Of a stretch of 33,938 bases of DNA, positions 1-8,723 are shown piece by piece. This DNA is from Streptomyces cahuitamycinicus (GTDB lineage Bacteria; Actinomycetota; Actinomycetes; Streptomycetales; Streptomycetaceae), in assembly GCF_002891435.1 (NCBI RefSeq), contig NZ_POUC01000034.1, forward strand, positions 1 to 33,938. The letters are read 5' to 3'. Made by a program: the position numbers and the translations under genes. The notes below the pieces were generated by a model. That model was not told the origin of the DNA. It did no database searches and saw only the letters and a list, made by a program, of their open reading frames with translations. How positions within the stretch are numbered: position 1 is the stretch's first letter; each line of letters starts with the position of its first letter.

Positions 1-1195
1 GGTATGACCAGCCCGGCGTCGGCCAACGGCGAGCGGGCGGCAGCGGCCGCCAAGCCGGCGGGCCCGCCTGGACGTCTCCGCCGATCAGGCCCACCCGCTC
101 GGCCAGGCCCTTCAGCCCGAAGCCGCTCTGGGAGAGGTGACGCGGCCGTCCGTCGTCGCTGACCCGTACGGTGAGCCGGTCCCCCGAGCGGTCCACACGC
201 ACCCACACCTCGGTGCACCCGTGGGCGTGTTTGCGTACGTTGGTGAGGGCCTCCATCACCACCCGGTGCGCGGTGGTGGACACCTCGACCGGCAGGTCGT
301 CGAGGTTCCCCGCCAGTTCGAGCCGGGCATGGGCGCCGCCGACGGCCGCGAACTCCTCGACGAGCGTACGCACTTCACCGATGCCCGCCAGCGGCGTCAG
401 TGTCACTTCGCCGTCGGCGTCACGCAGCATCCCCACCATGTGCCGCATCGAGGCCAGTGCCTCCGAACCCGCCTGTTCGATCCGCTGCAGCGCGGGCGGT
501 ACGAGTTCGGGCCGCCGGCCGGCCATCGCCTGTGCCCCCTGCGCCTGCACGACGATGCCGGTCACGTGGTGGGCGACGAAGTCGTGCAGGTCCCTGGCGA
601 ACTCTGTCCGCTGCTCGAGGCGGAGGGCCGCCGCCTGCCGCCGCCGGTCCACCAGGAGCAGGCGCATGCCCAGGCCCATGCCCAGTGCCGTGACCGCTGC
701 CAGGGCGAAGAGCAGCGCCATGATGGTGGTGGACTGCCGCACCGAGACCGACACCGGCCGCAGCACGATCGCCATGCCCAGCAGAGGGACGGCGAGCGCC
801 ACCCATGCGGGCTTCCCCCGTCGGGCGACAAGCAGGAGGAGCCACACGAGCGCCGCCGGCTCGGCGAATCCCAACGGCTGCGAGCTGCCCACCATTTCCA
901 GGTGTATCCAGACCGAGAGACACAGCGACCCGACCGCGCACACGCAGGCGGCCACCGGCAGTGCCCGGCTGTCGAGCCGGGGTGAGACGACGGCGAGAGC
1001 GACGATCACCAGGGCGCCGATCAGCTTGGCGGGGCCGTGGTAGGGGATCCAGTAGAGGCCGCCTGCCCAGTCGAGCACGACAAGGCCGACCAAGGCTCCG
1101 CCGAGCAACATCCACGCCGTGACGGGCAGTAACTGCGAACGTCCCGTCTCCCTTGTGACCGTGGGGGTGGGCGCTTCGTCCGCCGCTCGCACCAT
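1..1195 (-). CDS. NarL-family sensor histidine kinase, incomplete at left edge
   Basis: Membrane sensor kinase that would autophosphorylate on His and pass the phosphate to a LuxR-type response regulator, probably encoded just outside the left edge. The ATG at 1195 is preceded by GGTGAGAG. Several hydrophobic segments fill roughly residues 20-185. A HisKA_3 dimerisation motif follows, FARDLHDFVAHHVTG, with the phospho-acceptor His204. The HATPase part shows the N-box (N319 in ALTNVRKHAHG), then VSDDGRP and GFGLKGLAERV. The frame stays open to base 1. The last ~25 codons after GLIGGDVQAGP do not resemble the usual C-terminal strand of these kinases, so a frameshift or rearrangement close to the edge is possible. 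It lies divergently from an ABC exporter, a common arrangement in which the two-component system controls the exporter (inference). Confidence 0.85.
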   Translation of the reverse strand, partial: MVRAADEAPTPTVTRETGRSQLLPVTAWMLLGGALVGLVVLDWAGGLYWIPYHGPAKLIGALVIVALAVVSPRLDSRALPVAACVCAVGSLCLSVWIHLEMVGSSQPLGFAEPAALVWLLLLVARRGKPAWVALAVPLLGMAIVLRPVSVSVRQSTTIMALLFALAAVTALGMGLGMRLLLVDRRRQAAALRLEQRTEFARDLHDFVAHHVTGIVVQAQGAQAMAGRRPELVPPALQRIEQAGSEALASMRHMVGMLRDADGEVTLTPLAGIGEVRTLVEEFAAVGGAHARLELAGNLDDLPVEVSTTAHRVVMEALTNVRKHAHGCTEVWVRVDRSGDRLTVRVSDDGRPRHLSQSGFGLKGLAERVGLIGGDVQAGPPAWRPLPPARRWPTPGWSY

Positions 1196-1430
1196 CTCTC
1201 TCACCGTCCTTCCGGCGGACCGGCCGAAAGTCGGAGCCGGCCTCGCATGATCTGTCTTTCGCCCGATCCGCCGCGAGACGCCGCGGAGGAGAGTCGTGGT
1301 CACCAGGCGGCGTTCGCCATTCATCACGCAAGGACCACGTCATGATCACGGCCGACATCACCTTAGTGGGGAGCCCCGGAGGATATGGAGCCCGCGTCGG
1401 CGGCTTCCCGGCAGTGGTCGACCGTACCCA

Positions 1431-1483
1431 GCCGGCCCTCTCCCCCACACGCACAGGGCCGGCCCTCCTCCCACACGCACAGG
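1431..1483 (+). repeat. Tandem direct repeat carrying a duplicated Shine-Dalgarno, before ABC ATPase gene
   Basis: Two near-identical adjacent units at 1431-1457 and 1458-1483. Each begins GCCGGCCCTC and ends CACACGCACAGG; they differ only in the C/T run between. The second unit ends in the AGGAG that serves the ATPase start at 1492, and the first carries a similar AGGG. A short tandem duplication of the leader or an operator-like repeat would both fit. Confidence 0.55.
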
Positions 1484-1491
1484 AGCCACAC

Positions 1492-2478
1492 ATGGACCAC
1501 CCAGGGACGCATCGCGGAAACGGAGCGGGTTTCGCACCCCCCGTCGGCGCATCGGCGATCGAGGCCCATGGGCTCGGCAAGCAGTACCGGCGCGGCTGGG
1601 CATTGCGGGACGTTTCCTTCCGGCTGCCGGCCGGACGGGTCTGCGGCCTCGTCGGCCCCAACGGCGCGGGCAAGAGCACCCTGATGGGACTGGCCACCAA
1701 CATGATCCGGCCGACGACCGGCAGCCTGCGGGTGTTCGGCGCGGCAGCAGGCTCGACGGAGTCGGTCCTGCGCACCGCGTTCCTCACCCAGGAGAAGCCG
1801 CTGTTCGGGCGCTTCACCGTGGCCGAGACCCTGCGCCTGGGCCGTGAGCTCAACCCCCGGTGGGACCAGGAGGTCGCCGAGGGCATCGTCCACGCGGGCC
1901 GGGTGCCGCTGAAAGCGAGGATCGGCACGCTGTCCGGCGGGCAGCGCACCCGCGTCGCCTTCGCCCTGGCTTTCGGGAAGCGCCCCGACCTGCTCATCCT
2001 CGACGAGCCGATGTCCGATCTGGACCCGCTGGTACGCCGCGAACTCATGGCCACGCTGACGGCGGAGGCCGCCGAGCACGGCACCACGGTCCTGGTGTCC
2101 TCGCACATGCTCGCCGAGCTGGAGCACATCTGCGACTACCTCCTCGTCGTCGCGGACGGAGGCCTCCGTCTCGCGGGCGAGGTGAACGAACTACGCGCCG
2201 CACACGCCCTGCTCGACATCCCCGGGGGCGGCTCGTTGCCCGCCGTCGCACCCCACACCGTCATCGAGCCCCACCACGACGAGGGCCGGCCGGGCGTCCT
2301 GGTGCGGCTGGGCGCTCCGATCACGTCCGGCGGGCCGGTCACGCCTCCCACTCTGGAAGAGCTGCTGCTCGCCTATCTGCGTGCACCCGACGCGCCCTCG
2401 CTGATCGCCCCCAGCGCCCGCGTCGGCGACATCCACGACATCATCGCCCGCGACCGGCAGAAGGCTGTGACCGTATGA
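1492..2478 (+). CDS. ABC transporter ATP-binding protein
   Basis: Cytoplasmic ATPase of an ABC-2 type exporter, 328 aa; substrate unknown. Walker A GPNGAGKS is at about 55-62, the Q-loop at Q100, the signature LSGGQ at 147-151, Walker B LLILDEP at 167-173, the D-loop SDLDPL after it, and the switch His at 205 in VSSHML. The C-terminal ~100 residues after the ATPase core probably contact the partner. The ATG at 1492 has AGGAG six bases upstream. The frame is open further 5' to 1342, but that stretch lacks a comparable ribosome site and is outside the ABC fold. The stop overlaps the next start in ATGA, so the permease is translationally coupled. It is transcribed divergently from the sensor kinase gene. 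Confidence 0.9.
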   Translation: MDHPGTHRGNGAGFAPPVGASAIEAHGLGKQYRRGWALRDVSFRLPAGRVCGLVGPNGAGKSTLMGLATNMIRPTTGSLRVFGAAAGSTESVLRTAFLTQEKPLFGRFTVAETLRLGRELNPRWDQEVAEGIVHAGRVPLKARIGTLSGGQRTRVAFALAFGKRPDLLILDEPMSDLDPLVRRELMATLTAEAAEHGTTVLVSSHMLAELEHICDYLLVVADGGLRLAGEVNELRAAHALLDIPGGGSLPAVAPHTVIEPHHDEGRPGVLVRLGAPITSGGPVTPPTLEELLLAYLRAPDAPSLIAPSARVGDIHDIIARDRQKAVTV

Positions 2479-3509
2479 CCACGCTCACTCACGACCCGGC
2501 CCACACGGCGCCCGCCGGGCGCCCGCAGCACGCGCCGGGCTCCCGGCTGGCCGGCCCGAGGCTCGGCGGTACCGCCTGGCTCGTCTGGCGCCAGCACCGC
2601 GCCGCGTTCTGGACCCTCATCGCCCTCACCCTCCTGTGCGTGGCCGTGATGGTCCTTCTGCGCGGGCAGGTGGTGGACCACCTGGACGCGCACCCGCAGA
2701 AGTCCGGTGGCCTGCCGCCCGATTTCGAGAAGTACACGGTCCGCCTTTTCAGCTTCGGCGGATACCTGGGCTACGTCCCTCTCCTCACGGGTGTCCTGCT
2801 CGGTGCCCCGCTCATCGCGGGCGACCTGGAATCAGGCACCGCCAAGCTGGTGACCTCGCAGTCCGTCAGCCGGCTTCGCTGGCTCACCACGAAGCTCGCC
2901 TTGCCCGCCGCACTGATCACACTGTCCACCGCGGTACTCGCCGCCGTCTTCAACTGGTGGTGGAGCCCGGTCAAGGCACGGTCCGACACCCTGGAGTGGA
3001 CCAGCGGCGCGTTCTTCGACGTCACCGGGGTGATGCCGGTGGCCTACGCCCTGATGACGTTCGCCGTGGGCGTGGCGGCCGGCATGCTCCTGCGCCGCAC
3101 GCTGGTGTCGATGGTGGTCACGCTCGGCATCGTCGTGGCGATCGGAGTCGTCTGGGACCGGTTCCGGCTGGACCTGGGCAACCTCGTGTCGGTCAGCACG
3201 GACAAGGGAGTCGGACCCGGCGCCGCACGGCCGAAGCTGCCCGCCGGGGCGGTGCAGCAGGGAGAGGGCACCTACTTCCTCACCAGCTCCGGAGCCCGTC
3301 TGGACTGGACCACCTGCCTCGACAAGATCGACAACGACCGGGCGCACACCGCCTGCCTGGAGGCCAAGCACGTCATCGGCTGGTCCATCGACTACCTCCC
3401 CATCTCCCAGATGCACACGATGCAGTGGCTCGGAGCGGGCATCATGCTCGCCGTCGCCGCGGCCATCGTCACCTTCATCATCGTCTGGGGCCGCAAGCGC
3501 CTGCTGTGA
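2475..3509 (+). CDS. ABC-2 type permease
   Basis: Membrane subunit, 344 aa, of the exporter formed with the ATPase encoded immediately upstream (4-bp ATGA overlap). After a ~35-residue polar N-terminus there are about six hydrophobic segments: near residues 45-62, 95-115, 140-160, 190-210, 215-232 and a last one ending in IVTFIIVWGRKRLL. The segment GAPLIAGDLESGTAKLVTSQSVSRLRW is the conserved ABC-2 loop after the second helix. A large extracytoplasmic region lies between the fifth and sixth helices, carrying two cysteines (TTCLDK and HTACLE) that could form a disulfide. The substrate cannot be deduced. An inverted-repeat terminator follows. Confidence 0.88.
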   Translation: MTTLTHDPAHTAPAGRPQHAPGSRLAGPRLGGTAWLVWRQHRAAFWTLIALTLLCVAVMVLLRGQVVDHLDAHPQKSGGLPPDFEKYTVRLFSFGGYLGYVPLLTGVLLGAPLIAGDLESGTAKLVTSQSVSRLRWLTTKLALPAALITLSTAVLAAVFNWWWSPVKARSDTLEWTSGAFFDVTGVMPVAYALMTFAVGVAAGMLLRRTLVSMVVTLGIVVAIGVVWDRFRLDLGNLVSVSTDKGVGPGAARPKLPAGAVQQGEGTYFLTSSGARLDWTTCLDKIDNDRAHTACLEAKHVIGWSIDYLPISQMHTMQWLGAGIMLAVAAAIVTFIIVWGRKRLL

Positions 3510-3530
3510 CGTCCCGGCAGGAAGAAGTCA

Positions 3531-3558
3531 GGGGCCCGACTCCGAGGATTCGGGCCCC
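3531..3558 (+). terminator. Terminator-like hairpin after ABC exporter genes
   Basis: A perfect 9-bp inverted repeat, GGGGCCCGA and TCGGGCCCC, around a 10-base loop begins 22 bp after the permease stop. There is no long T-run, as is usual in high-GC actinobacteria. Confidence 0.7.
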
Positions 3559-3694
3559 GTCATTCCGATCACCAACACCAGTCGGGGGCGGACGGTAGCC
3601 CGAGGCCCAGGCAGTGCGGCAGGTTTCTTGCTGTCGAGGCATCGAAAAACGCTCCGCGTGGAAGGTGGTGCTCACGAGGCAGGAGAGGAGCAAA

Positions 3695-4519
3695 GTGGTG
3701 GACTGGACGCTGGACGAGGAATTCGAGACACCCGGAGGGGTGGTGCGGTGGGGGGCCTTGGGCAGCGGAGACCCACTCGTACTGGTGCACGGCACGCCGT
3801 ACTCCTCGTTCCTGTGGCGCGACATCGCTCCCGCGCTCGCCCGTACCCGCACGGTCTTCTTCTTCGACCATCTCGGCTTCGGCCAGTCCGAGCAGCACGA
3901 GGGCCAGGACCTGAGCCTCGCGGCTCACTCGAGGAACTTCGCTCAACTCCTCGACCACTGGGGACTGTCCCGCCCCAGCGTCGTGGCTCACGACATCGGC
4001 GGGGCGGTAGCGCTGCGGACCCTGCTGCTGGAGGAGAGGAACTACCGGGACCTGATCCTCTTCGACGCGGTGAGCGGCGGCGAGTGGGAGCGGGGACTGT
4101 TCCGGCTCTTCCTGGAGCACGAGGAAGTCTTCCGCAAGCTTCCGGCCTACGCCCACGAAGCGCTGGTAGCAAGCCATCTGCGGCACGCCACGCACGCCGG
4201 CTTCCGGCCGGGAATCCTGGACACGTTCCTCGCACCGTGGCGTGGGGAGGCAGGGCAGTCGGCGTTCTACCGTCAGTACAGCCAGATCAGGCAGGCGGAC
4301 ACGGCCGCGTACGAGCACCTGCTGGGCGGTGTGTCGATTCCGGTGCGGATCCTGTGGGGCCGTGAGGACCGCATTCTCCCACCGGAGTACGCCGAGTGGC
4401 TGCACGAACGCGTTCCGCACGCCGAACTGCACTGGATCGATGACGCCGGCCACCTCCTCCAGGAGGACGCGCCCGGCCAGTTGCTGGCCTGCCTGACATC
4501 TGGTTTCGCGTCAGCCTGA
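3695..4519 (+). CDS. Alpha/beta hydrolase with Asp nucleophile (dehalogenase/epoxide-hydrolase-like)
   Basis: Soluble alpha/beta-hydrolase fold enzyme, 274 aa from the GTG at 3695, which follows a strong GAGAGGAG. The frame is open upstream to 3614 without fold homology. The oxyanion-side motif HGTPYSSFLW is at 32-41. The nucleophile elbow reads VVAHDIGGAV, placing Asp100 where lipases and esterases carry Ser. The likely acid is D225 (WGREDRILPP) and the base H253 (DDAGHLL). A helical cap lies between about 125 and 205. An Asp nucleophile is characteristic of haloalkane and haloacetate dehalogenases and epoxide hydrolases, but the paired cap tyrosines or the Trp after Asp that would decide between them are not obvious. 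Substrate unknown. It is a single-gene unit between two ABC exporter operons. Confidence 0.85.
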   Translation: MVDWTLDEEFETPGGVVRWGALGSGDPLVLVHGTPYSSFLWRDIAPALARTRTVFFFDHLGFGQSEQHEGQDLSLAAHSRNFAQLLDHWGLSRPSVVAHDIGGAVALRTLLLEERNYRDLILFDAVSGGEWERGLFRLFLEHEEVFRKLPAYAHEALVASHLRHATHAGFRPGILDTFLAPWRGEAGQSAFYRQYSQIRQADTAAYEHLLGGVSIPVRILWGREDRILPPEYAEWLHERVPHAELHWIDDAGHLLQEDAPGQLLACLTSGFASA

Positions 4520-4898
4520 GCTGCGGGGCGGCCGAGCGGCTGATCCGGCCCGAAGACACCCGCGAGCACGGACCCTCCGGCTCGGGGGCACGCCACGGGC
4601 TCACTGTCCGGCGGTACGGGACGGGTTCCGCCCGCCGTCGGCGTACAGGGAACCGAGAAGGGCCAGGGCCTGCGGCGGGCTCCTCCTCCTGGGCGGCCGG
4701 GTCGCCGATCTGTTCGGCGGCACCGACGCCGTGGCCGTGACCGCCCTGCGCACGCCCCCTGTCGCACAGGAGTAATGACGCGTAGTGCCGCGCGCACCTA
4801 TCGCGGGCGAGGGGTGAGCCGCCACCGGCACCCTGCTCACACCGCTGATTGGACAGCCTCGGGCCAAGCAGAGTCCCTCAGGACCATCCGCACCGTGA
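4520..4898. other. Gene-free stretch with a possible MFS transporter remnant
   Basis: No complete gene is seen here. On the plus strand around 4670-4774 one frame reads ACGGLLLLGGRVADLF and runs to a TAA at 4772. This matches the loop-2/3 motif of DHA-type major facilitator transporters (GGLLLLGGRxADxxGRR), but flanking sequence is not transporter-like. It is probably a relic of a deleted gene. Confidence 0.35.
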
Positions 4899-5690
4899 TC
4901 ACTCTGCGTGGACTCTCGTCCTGCGGGACCACGGGGAGCGGGAAGGGCGGTGCGTGTGGAGGACGAGTAACGCCAGGGCGCCGGTCGCTGCGGACCAGGT
5001 GAGGGAGAGCAGCCCGTGGGACCAGGGAATGTGCGGGGTCAGGGCTGAGCTCAGCGCCAGCTGGTTCACGCCGTACAGAGGAAGCGCTGACACGCCCGCC
5101 ACATCCATGAGCGTGTTGAAGACGGGATTCTGCAGGCCGGTGTCGACCAGGCTGAGCATGATGATGAGGAAAAAGCCCTCCAGCTCGCCGCGGACCACGG
5201 AGCCGAGCAGAAGCCCGATGCCGCCGTAGACGAGGCCGGCGCCCGCAAGGGCCAGCGCCAGGGGTGCTGCATGGCGTACGGGCAGAGAGATCCACAGCAG
5301 GATCGTGGTGTAGAGGGCCAGCAGGGTGGCGGTAAGGGCGACGGCAGCGAGTTTGGCCAGCAGTATCGGCAGCCGTGGGTACCCGGCCAGCAGCAGACGG
5401 CGGTCCATCTCCCGCGATTGGAAGGTTTCGGTGAAGGCGATGAAGCCGGCGACCATGGTGATGGCGCCCAGCGCACTGGCCACCTGACCCACCTGGCTGG
5501 CCGGAGCGGAGACGGGGCCGCCGATGGCGTCCAGCCGGATACGCACCACTTGGTCGGAGGTGCACAAGCGCGCCACGAAAATCCAGATGGGGATGAACGC
5601 GACCGCAAGAAATAGGGCCAGCCGGTTGCGCAGGTGGCCCAGCAGAGTGCACCGCAGCAGTTCGGTGAATGCCGTCCAGGAGAGCCTCAA
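4899..5690 (-). CDS. ABC-2 type permease (second exporter)
   Basis: Integral membrane protein of 263 aa, partner of the ATPase whose gene overlaps its start by 4 bp. Hydrophobic segments lie at about residues 25-45 (ALFLAVAFIPIWIFVARL), 72-90, 112-135, 140-160, 170-190 and 225-245, the six-helix pattern of small ABC-2 permeases. SREMDRRLLLAGYPRLPILLAKL is the conserved cytoplasmic loop. No lanthipeptide, bacteriocin or drug-resistance gene is adjacent, so the exported substrate is unknown. The product is unrelated at sequence level to the permease at 2475-3509. Confidence 0.85.
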   Translation of the reverse strand: MRLSWTAFTELLRCTLLGHLRNRLALFLAVAFIPIWIFVARLCTSDQVVRIRLDAIGGPVSAPASQVGQVASALGAITMVAGFIAFTETFQSREMDRRLLLAGYPRLPILLAKLAAVALTATLLALYTTILLWISLPVRHAAPLALALAGAGLVYGGIGLLLGSVVRGELEGFFLIIMLSLVDTGLQNPVFNTLMDVAGVSALPLYGVNQLALSSALTPHIPWSHGLLSLTWSAATGALALLVLHTHRPSRSPWSRRTRVHAE

Positions 5691-6322
5691 TGGTCGGTCT
5701 CCTCGAAGTGCAGACGACCCTGGCGCAGATGAGCGATCGCGTCGAAGTGGTGCAGGTCGTGCAGCAGGTGCGAAACCACGATGATCGACCGGCCCTGATC
5801 ACGCAGATCGGCGGCCAGGGCCCAGAACCGCTGATGAGTGTCCCAGTCGAAGCCCTGGTAGGGCTCGTCCAGGACCAGCAACTGCGGATCGTGCATGAGA
5901 GCGATCAGCAGGTTCAGCTTCTGTCGCGTTCCACCACTGAGCTCGCCGACCTGCTGTCGCCGGCAACCGGTCAGCGCCAGCAGCTCCATCAGCTCGCCGG
6001 CGCGCTCCAGCGTCGGCAACCGATAGGCCATCTGGAACAACCGCAGATGCTGTCCGACGGTGAACGCATCGTGGAGCACCGCCTGTTGCGGGCAGTACCC
6101 CACCGCCCCGGTCCGTGTCACCGTTCCGCCGTCGGGCGCAAGGTGTCCCACGGCGATCTGCAACAGAGTGCTCTTGCCCGCACCGTTCTCGCCGACGACT
6201 CCCACCAGCGTCCCAGCAGACACGTCAAGATCCACATCGCGCAGGACCTGCCTGCCGCCGTACGCCTTGCAGACTCCGCTGATTCGCAACCGTGGCCGGT
6301 GGCACGTCGTTGCTGCCTGCAC
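5687..6322 (-). CDS. ABC transporter ATP-binding protein (second exporter)
   Basis: Compact 211-aa ATPase. Walker A GENGAGKS is at 44-51, with CPQQ containing the Q-loop near 77-80. The signature is LSGGT at 128-132, Walker B LLVLDEP at 148-154 and the switch His H185 (VVSHLL). It lacks the C-terminal extension seen in the ATPase at 1492-2478, so the two exporters are not a recent duplication. The start ATG at 6322 has CGAGGGG a few bases upstream. The gene is first in a two-gene minus-strand operon and is divergent from the flavoprotein gene. Confidence 0.88.
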   Translation of the reverse strand: MQAATTCHRPRLRISGVCKAYGGRQVLRDVDLDVSAGTLVGVVGENGAGKSTLLQIAVGHLAPDGGTVTRTGAVGYCPQQAVLHDAFTVGQHLRLFQMAYRLPTLERAGELMELLALTGCRRQQVGELSGGTRQKLNLLIALMHDPQLLVLDEPYQGFDWDTHQRFWALAADLRDQGRSIIVVSHLLHDLHHFDAIAHLRQGRLHFEETDH

Positions 6323-6649
6323 ATGATCCCCTCGAAAGATCGGACAGGTGGAGCGAGCCGACCCGGGGCCCGCCGCAGGGGCCGGGGCCGCGCAGGCTCA
6401 TGTCCCCTGGCCTGCACGGCTCATGGCCGCTCAGCCGCGCCCGGCCCGGACAGTCCCGACGGTCCGGCCCTCGGCGGACCGACCCGCCGCGCGAGGCGGC
6501 GCGCTGCTGCCCGTTGTCCAACGAGTCCGTACCGCTGGTGTAACGGCAGCCACCCGCTGTTCCGTTGAGCGGCCGACGTCACCACTTCACAGGCTTTGCG
6601 CCTCCCCGCCGAGCGTGACCCGCTCCTCGGTCCGCCGTTGTAGGAGGTG
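6323..6649. promoter_or_regulatory. Divergent intergenic region, exporter operon and flavoprotein
   Basis: This roughly 330-bp spacer must contain promoters for both divergent units. A short inverted repeat CGCCGC/GCGGCG lies within 6485-6510. I see no clear -10/-35 pair, tRNA or small gene. Confidence 0.35.
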
Positions 6650-7879
6650 ATGTCCTCGACACCGCAGCAAAACCTCAGCGCTCCCACGATCGTGATCGGA
6701 GCGGGTCCCCACGGCCTGGCGGCCGCCGCGCTACTACGCCGCTCCGGGGTGCCGGCCGTGATCCTGGAACGATCGGACCGGGTGGGAGCGAGCTGGGCGC
6801 AGCGCTACGACCATCTACGCCTCCACACCACTCCCGGCACCTCGAGCCTCCCCGGCCTGTCGGTGCCGCGCCAAGCGGGCCCGTGGGTGAGCCGGGACGA
6901 CTATGTGCGCTACCTGGAGAGCTACGTCGTCCATCACCGACTCGACGTCCGGGTGAACACCCTGGTGCAGCGCATCGAGCGGGCCGAGCCGGGTTCGGGA
7001 GCACAGTGGATGGTCCATACCCCCGACGGCCCAGTGACTGCTGGTGCGGTCGTGGTGGCCACCGGCCGCTGCCACACCCCGAACGTCCCAGACTGGCCCG
7101 GACATTCAACCTTCACCGGCACGCTGCTCCACTCGACCCACTACCGCTCTCCGGCCCCCTACCGCGTGCGGGACGTCCTGGTGGTCGGCGCCGGTAACAG
7201 CGGTACCGAGATCGCCAGTGTCCTCGCCGGGGCGGGAGCGGCACGGGTACGGATCGCAGTCCGTACCCCACCCAACATCCTGCCCCGCTCCAGCGCCCGG
7301 TGGCACGCGGTCGGTCGGCTGACGGAGGCCCTCCCGCTCGCGTGGCGCGACCGCACCTCCCTGCTCATGCAACGTCTCGCGGTGCCCGACCTGACCTCAT
7401 GGGGACTGCCGCGGCCCCGCACGGGCCTGTACACCCGCAATGCCCGCGAAGGGGTCAACCCGGTGCTCGACCACGGATTCGTGGACGCCGTCCGGTCCGG
7501 GCGGGTCGAGCCGGTCGCAGCCGTCCAGGCGTTCGACGGCCCCGACGTGTTACTGGCCGACGGCACCCGACTGCAACCCGACACAGTCATCGCCGCCACC
7601 GGGTACCAGCCCAACCTGCACCACCTGGTCGGGTCCCTGGGCGTACTCGACGAGGACGGGCAACCCCTCGCCGTAGGGGCACAGGCCCATCCCGAAGCCT
7701 CGCGCCTGTACTTCACCGGATATACCAATCCCCTCACGGGTGTCCTTCGACAAGCGGGCATCGAAGCGCGCGCCATCGCGCAGGAGTTACGGCGCGAGAC
7801 GGTGCGGGCCCCCCTTCCCTCGCCCCGCGTCGGCGACCACACGGCCGACACACTCCGTAGAGGGCACGCTTCGAGTTGA
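6650..7879 (+). CDS. FMO-type flavin monooxygenase (CzcO/YUCCA-like)
   Basis: Soluble FAD- and NADPH-dependent oxidoreductase, about 409 aa. Numbered from a GTG three bases upstream (6647), the FAD Rossmann motif GAGPHG is at 18-23 and the NADPH motif GAGNSG at 181-186. The FMO fingerprint FxGxxxHxxxY is FTGTLLHSTHY at 156-166, and the ATG motif ATGYQP is at 317-322. Family members insert one oxygen atom into nitrogen, sulfur or carbon substrates; the substrate here is unknown. AGGAGG at 6642-6647 lies unusually close to both candidate starts (GTG 6647, ATG 6650), so the start is uncertain by a few codons. It stands alone, divergent from the second ABC exporter. Confidence 0.88.
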   Translation: MSSTPQQNLSAPTIVIGAGPHGLAAAALLRRSGVPAVILERSDRVGASWAQRYDHLRLHTTPGTSSLPGLSVPRQAGPWVSRDDYVRYLESYVVHHRLDVRVNTLVQRIERAEPGSGAQWMVHTPDGPVTAGAVVVATGRCHTPNVPDWPGHSTFTGTLLHSTHYRSPAPYRVRDVLVVGAGNSGTEIASVLAGAGAARVRIAVRTPPNILPRSSARWHAVGRLTEALPLAWRDRTSLLMQRLAVPDLTSWGLPRPRTGLYTRNAREGVNPVLDHGFVDAVRSGRVEPVAAVQAFDGPDVLLADGTRLQPDTVIAATGYQPNLHHLVGSLGVLDEDGQPLAVGAQAHPEASRLYFTGYTNPLTGVLRQAGIEARAIAQELRRETVRAPLPSPRVGDHTADTLRRGHASS

Positions 7880-8470
7880 CGGGGCCTCGGAAGGCTGCCG
7901 TCTGCCCGGCGGGGCGCACGGCCCGGACGGCTACTGGCGGCTGCTCAGCTCGGCCTGTCAGCGGCGTGCCCCGGGCAGGGCGAGTGGATGGCGTCGCGCC
8001 TACGGCTACACAGTCCCTGTCCTCCTGAGCCGCCGACAGGGGGCGGAACAGCAGGTGCGGTGACCCATAAGGCTCCCCCAGGACCTGGCTGCCTCCTTCT
8101 CGTCAGCTGACGGCGACGGGCCACCGCCATGGAGGTCATGAGCAAGCCACGCCAGCGCATGGGCCTGTACCGCACTGTCCCTGCACGAGGGTCTGCGCGA
8201 TGACCTGCCCCGGTACCTCAACCAGGATCTGTTCCTCCAGCTGCGGCCGGTGCTGCGCACACTCGTCGGCCGTACCGTGCACGCCGTCTGGGAGGACGCA
8301 TTCCCCCAGCTCGCCTCCCGCACGGTGACGGCCGCGTGACGGACATGCCGAAGCTGCACGCCCGGCTCCCGGCGCGAATCTGAACCGTGAGGGCTGGTCC
8401 TGTCTCCACGGCGGTCTCGAACTGAGGGCGACACACAGGCCCATGACGAGCCTCCAGGAGAACCGCCGAC
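7880..8470. other. Degenerate stretch with a short protein relic
   Basis: No intact gene is convincing. From 8142 to a TGA at 8337-8339 the plus strand encodes a coherent, high-GC3 tail including LHEGLRDDLPRYLNQDLF and RTLVGRTVHAVWEDAFPQLA. It looks like the 3' end of a lost alpha-helical protein, which I do not recognise; a stop lies just upstream (8139) and there is no good start. The rest of the stretch shows no consistent frame. Confidence 0.4.
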
Positions 8471-8723
8471 ATGTCCGCGTGCGTCTTGATCTACGGTGCC
8501 ATCAGTCACCTGGAACGGGGAGAGGCCGTGGGGCAGACCGGGACAGCGCTCGCGGAGCGAATCGCCGAGCGGAGAAGGGGAGTCGGTGATCCTCGTGCGC
8601 TGGTCGGTGAGATGCGGCGCTCGTTCTCCTGGTGCCCACGGCCGGCGGAGGCCTCTGGTCGGCGCGGTCGGGAGGGGTGCGTTGGATCTGCGGGTTCACC
8701 GACGAGGCCGCACTGGCACCGAA

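Noticed and set aside
1342..1491. Upstream ATG at 1342 as start of the first ABC ATPase
   Set aside because: The extra 50 codons run through the tandem repeat and are not ABC-like, whereas the ATG at 1492 has an AGGAG at correct spacing.
8006..8509. Minus-strand gene between the flavoprotein and the RHS locus
   Set aside because: Biased composition and no motif; the opposite strand carries a more protein-like relic.
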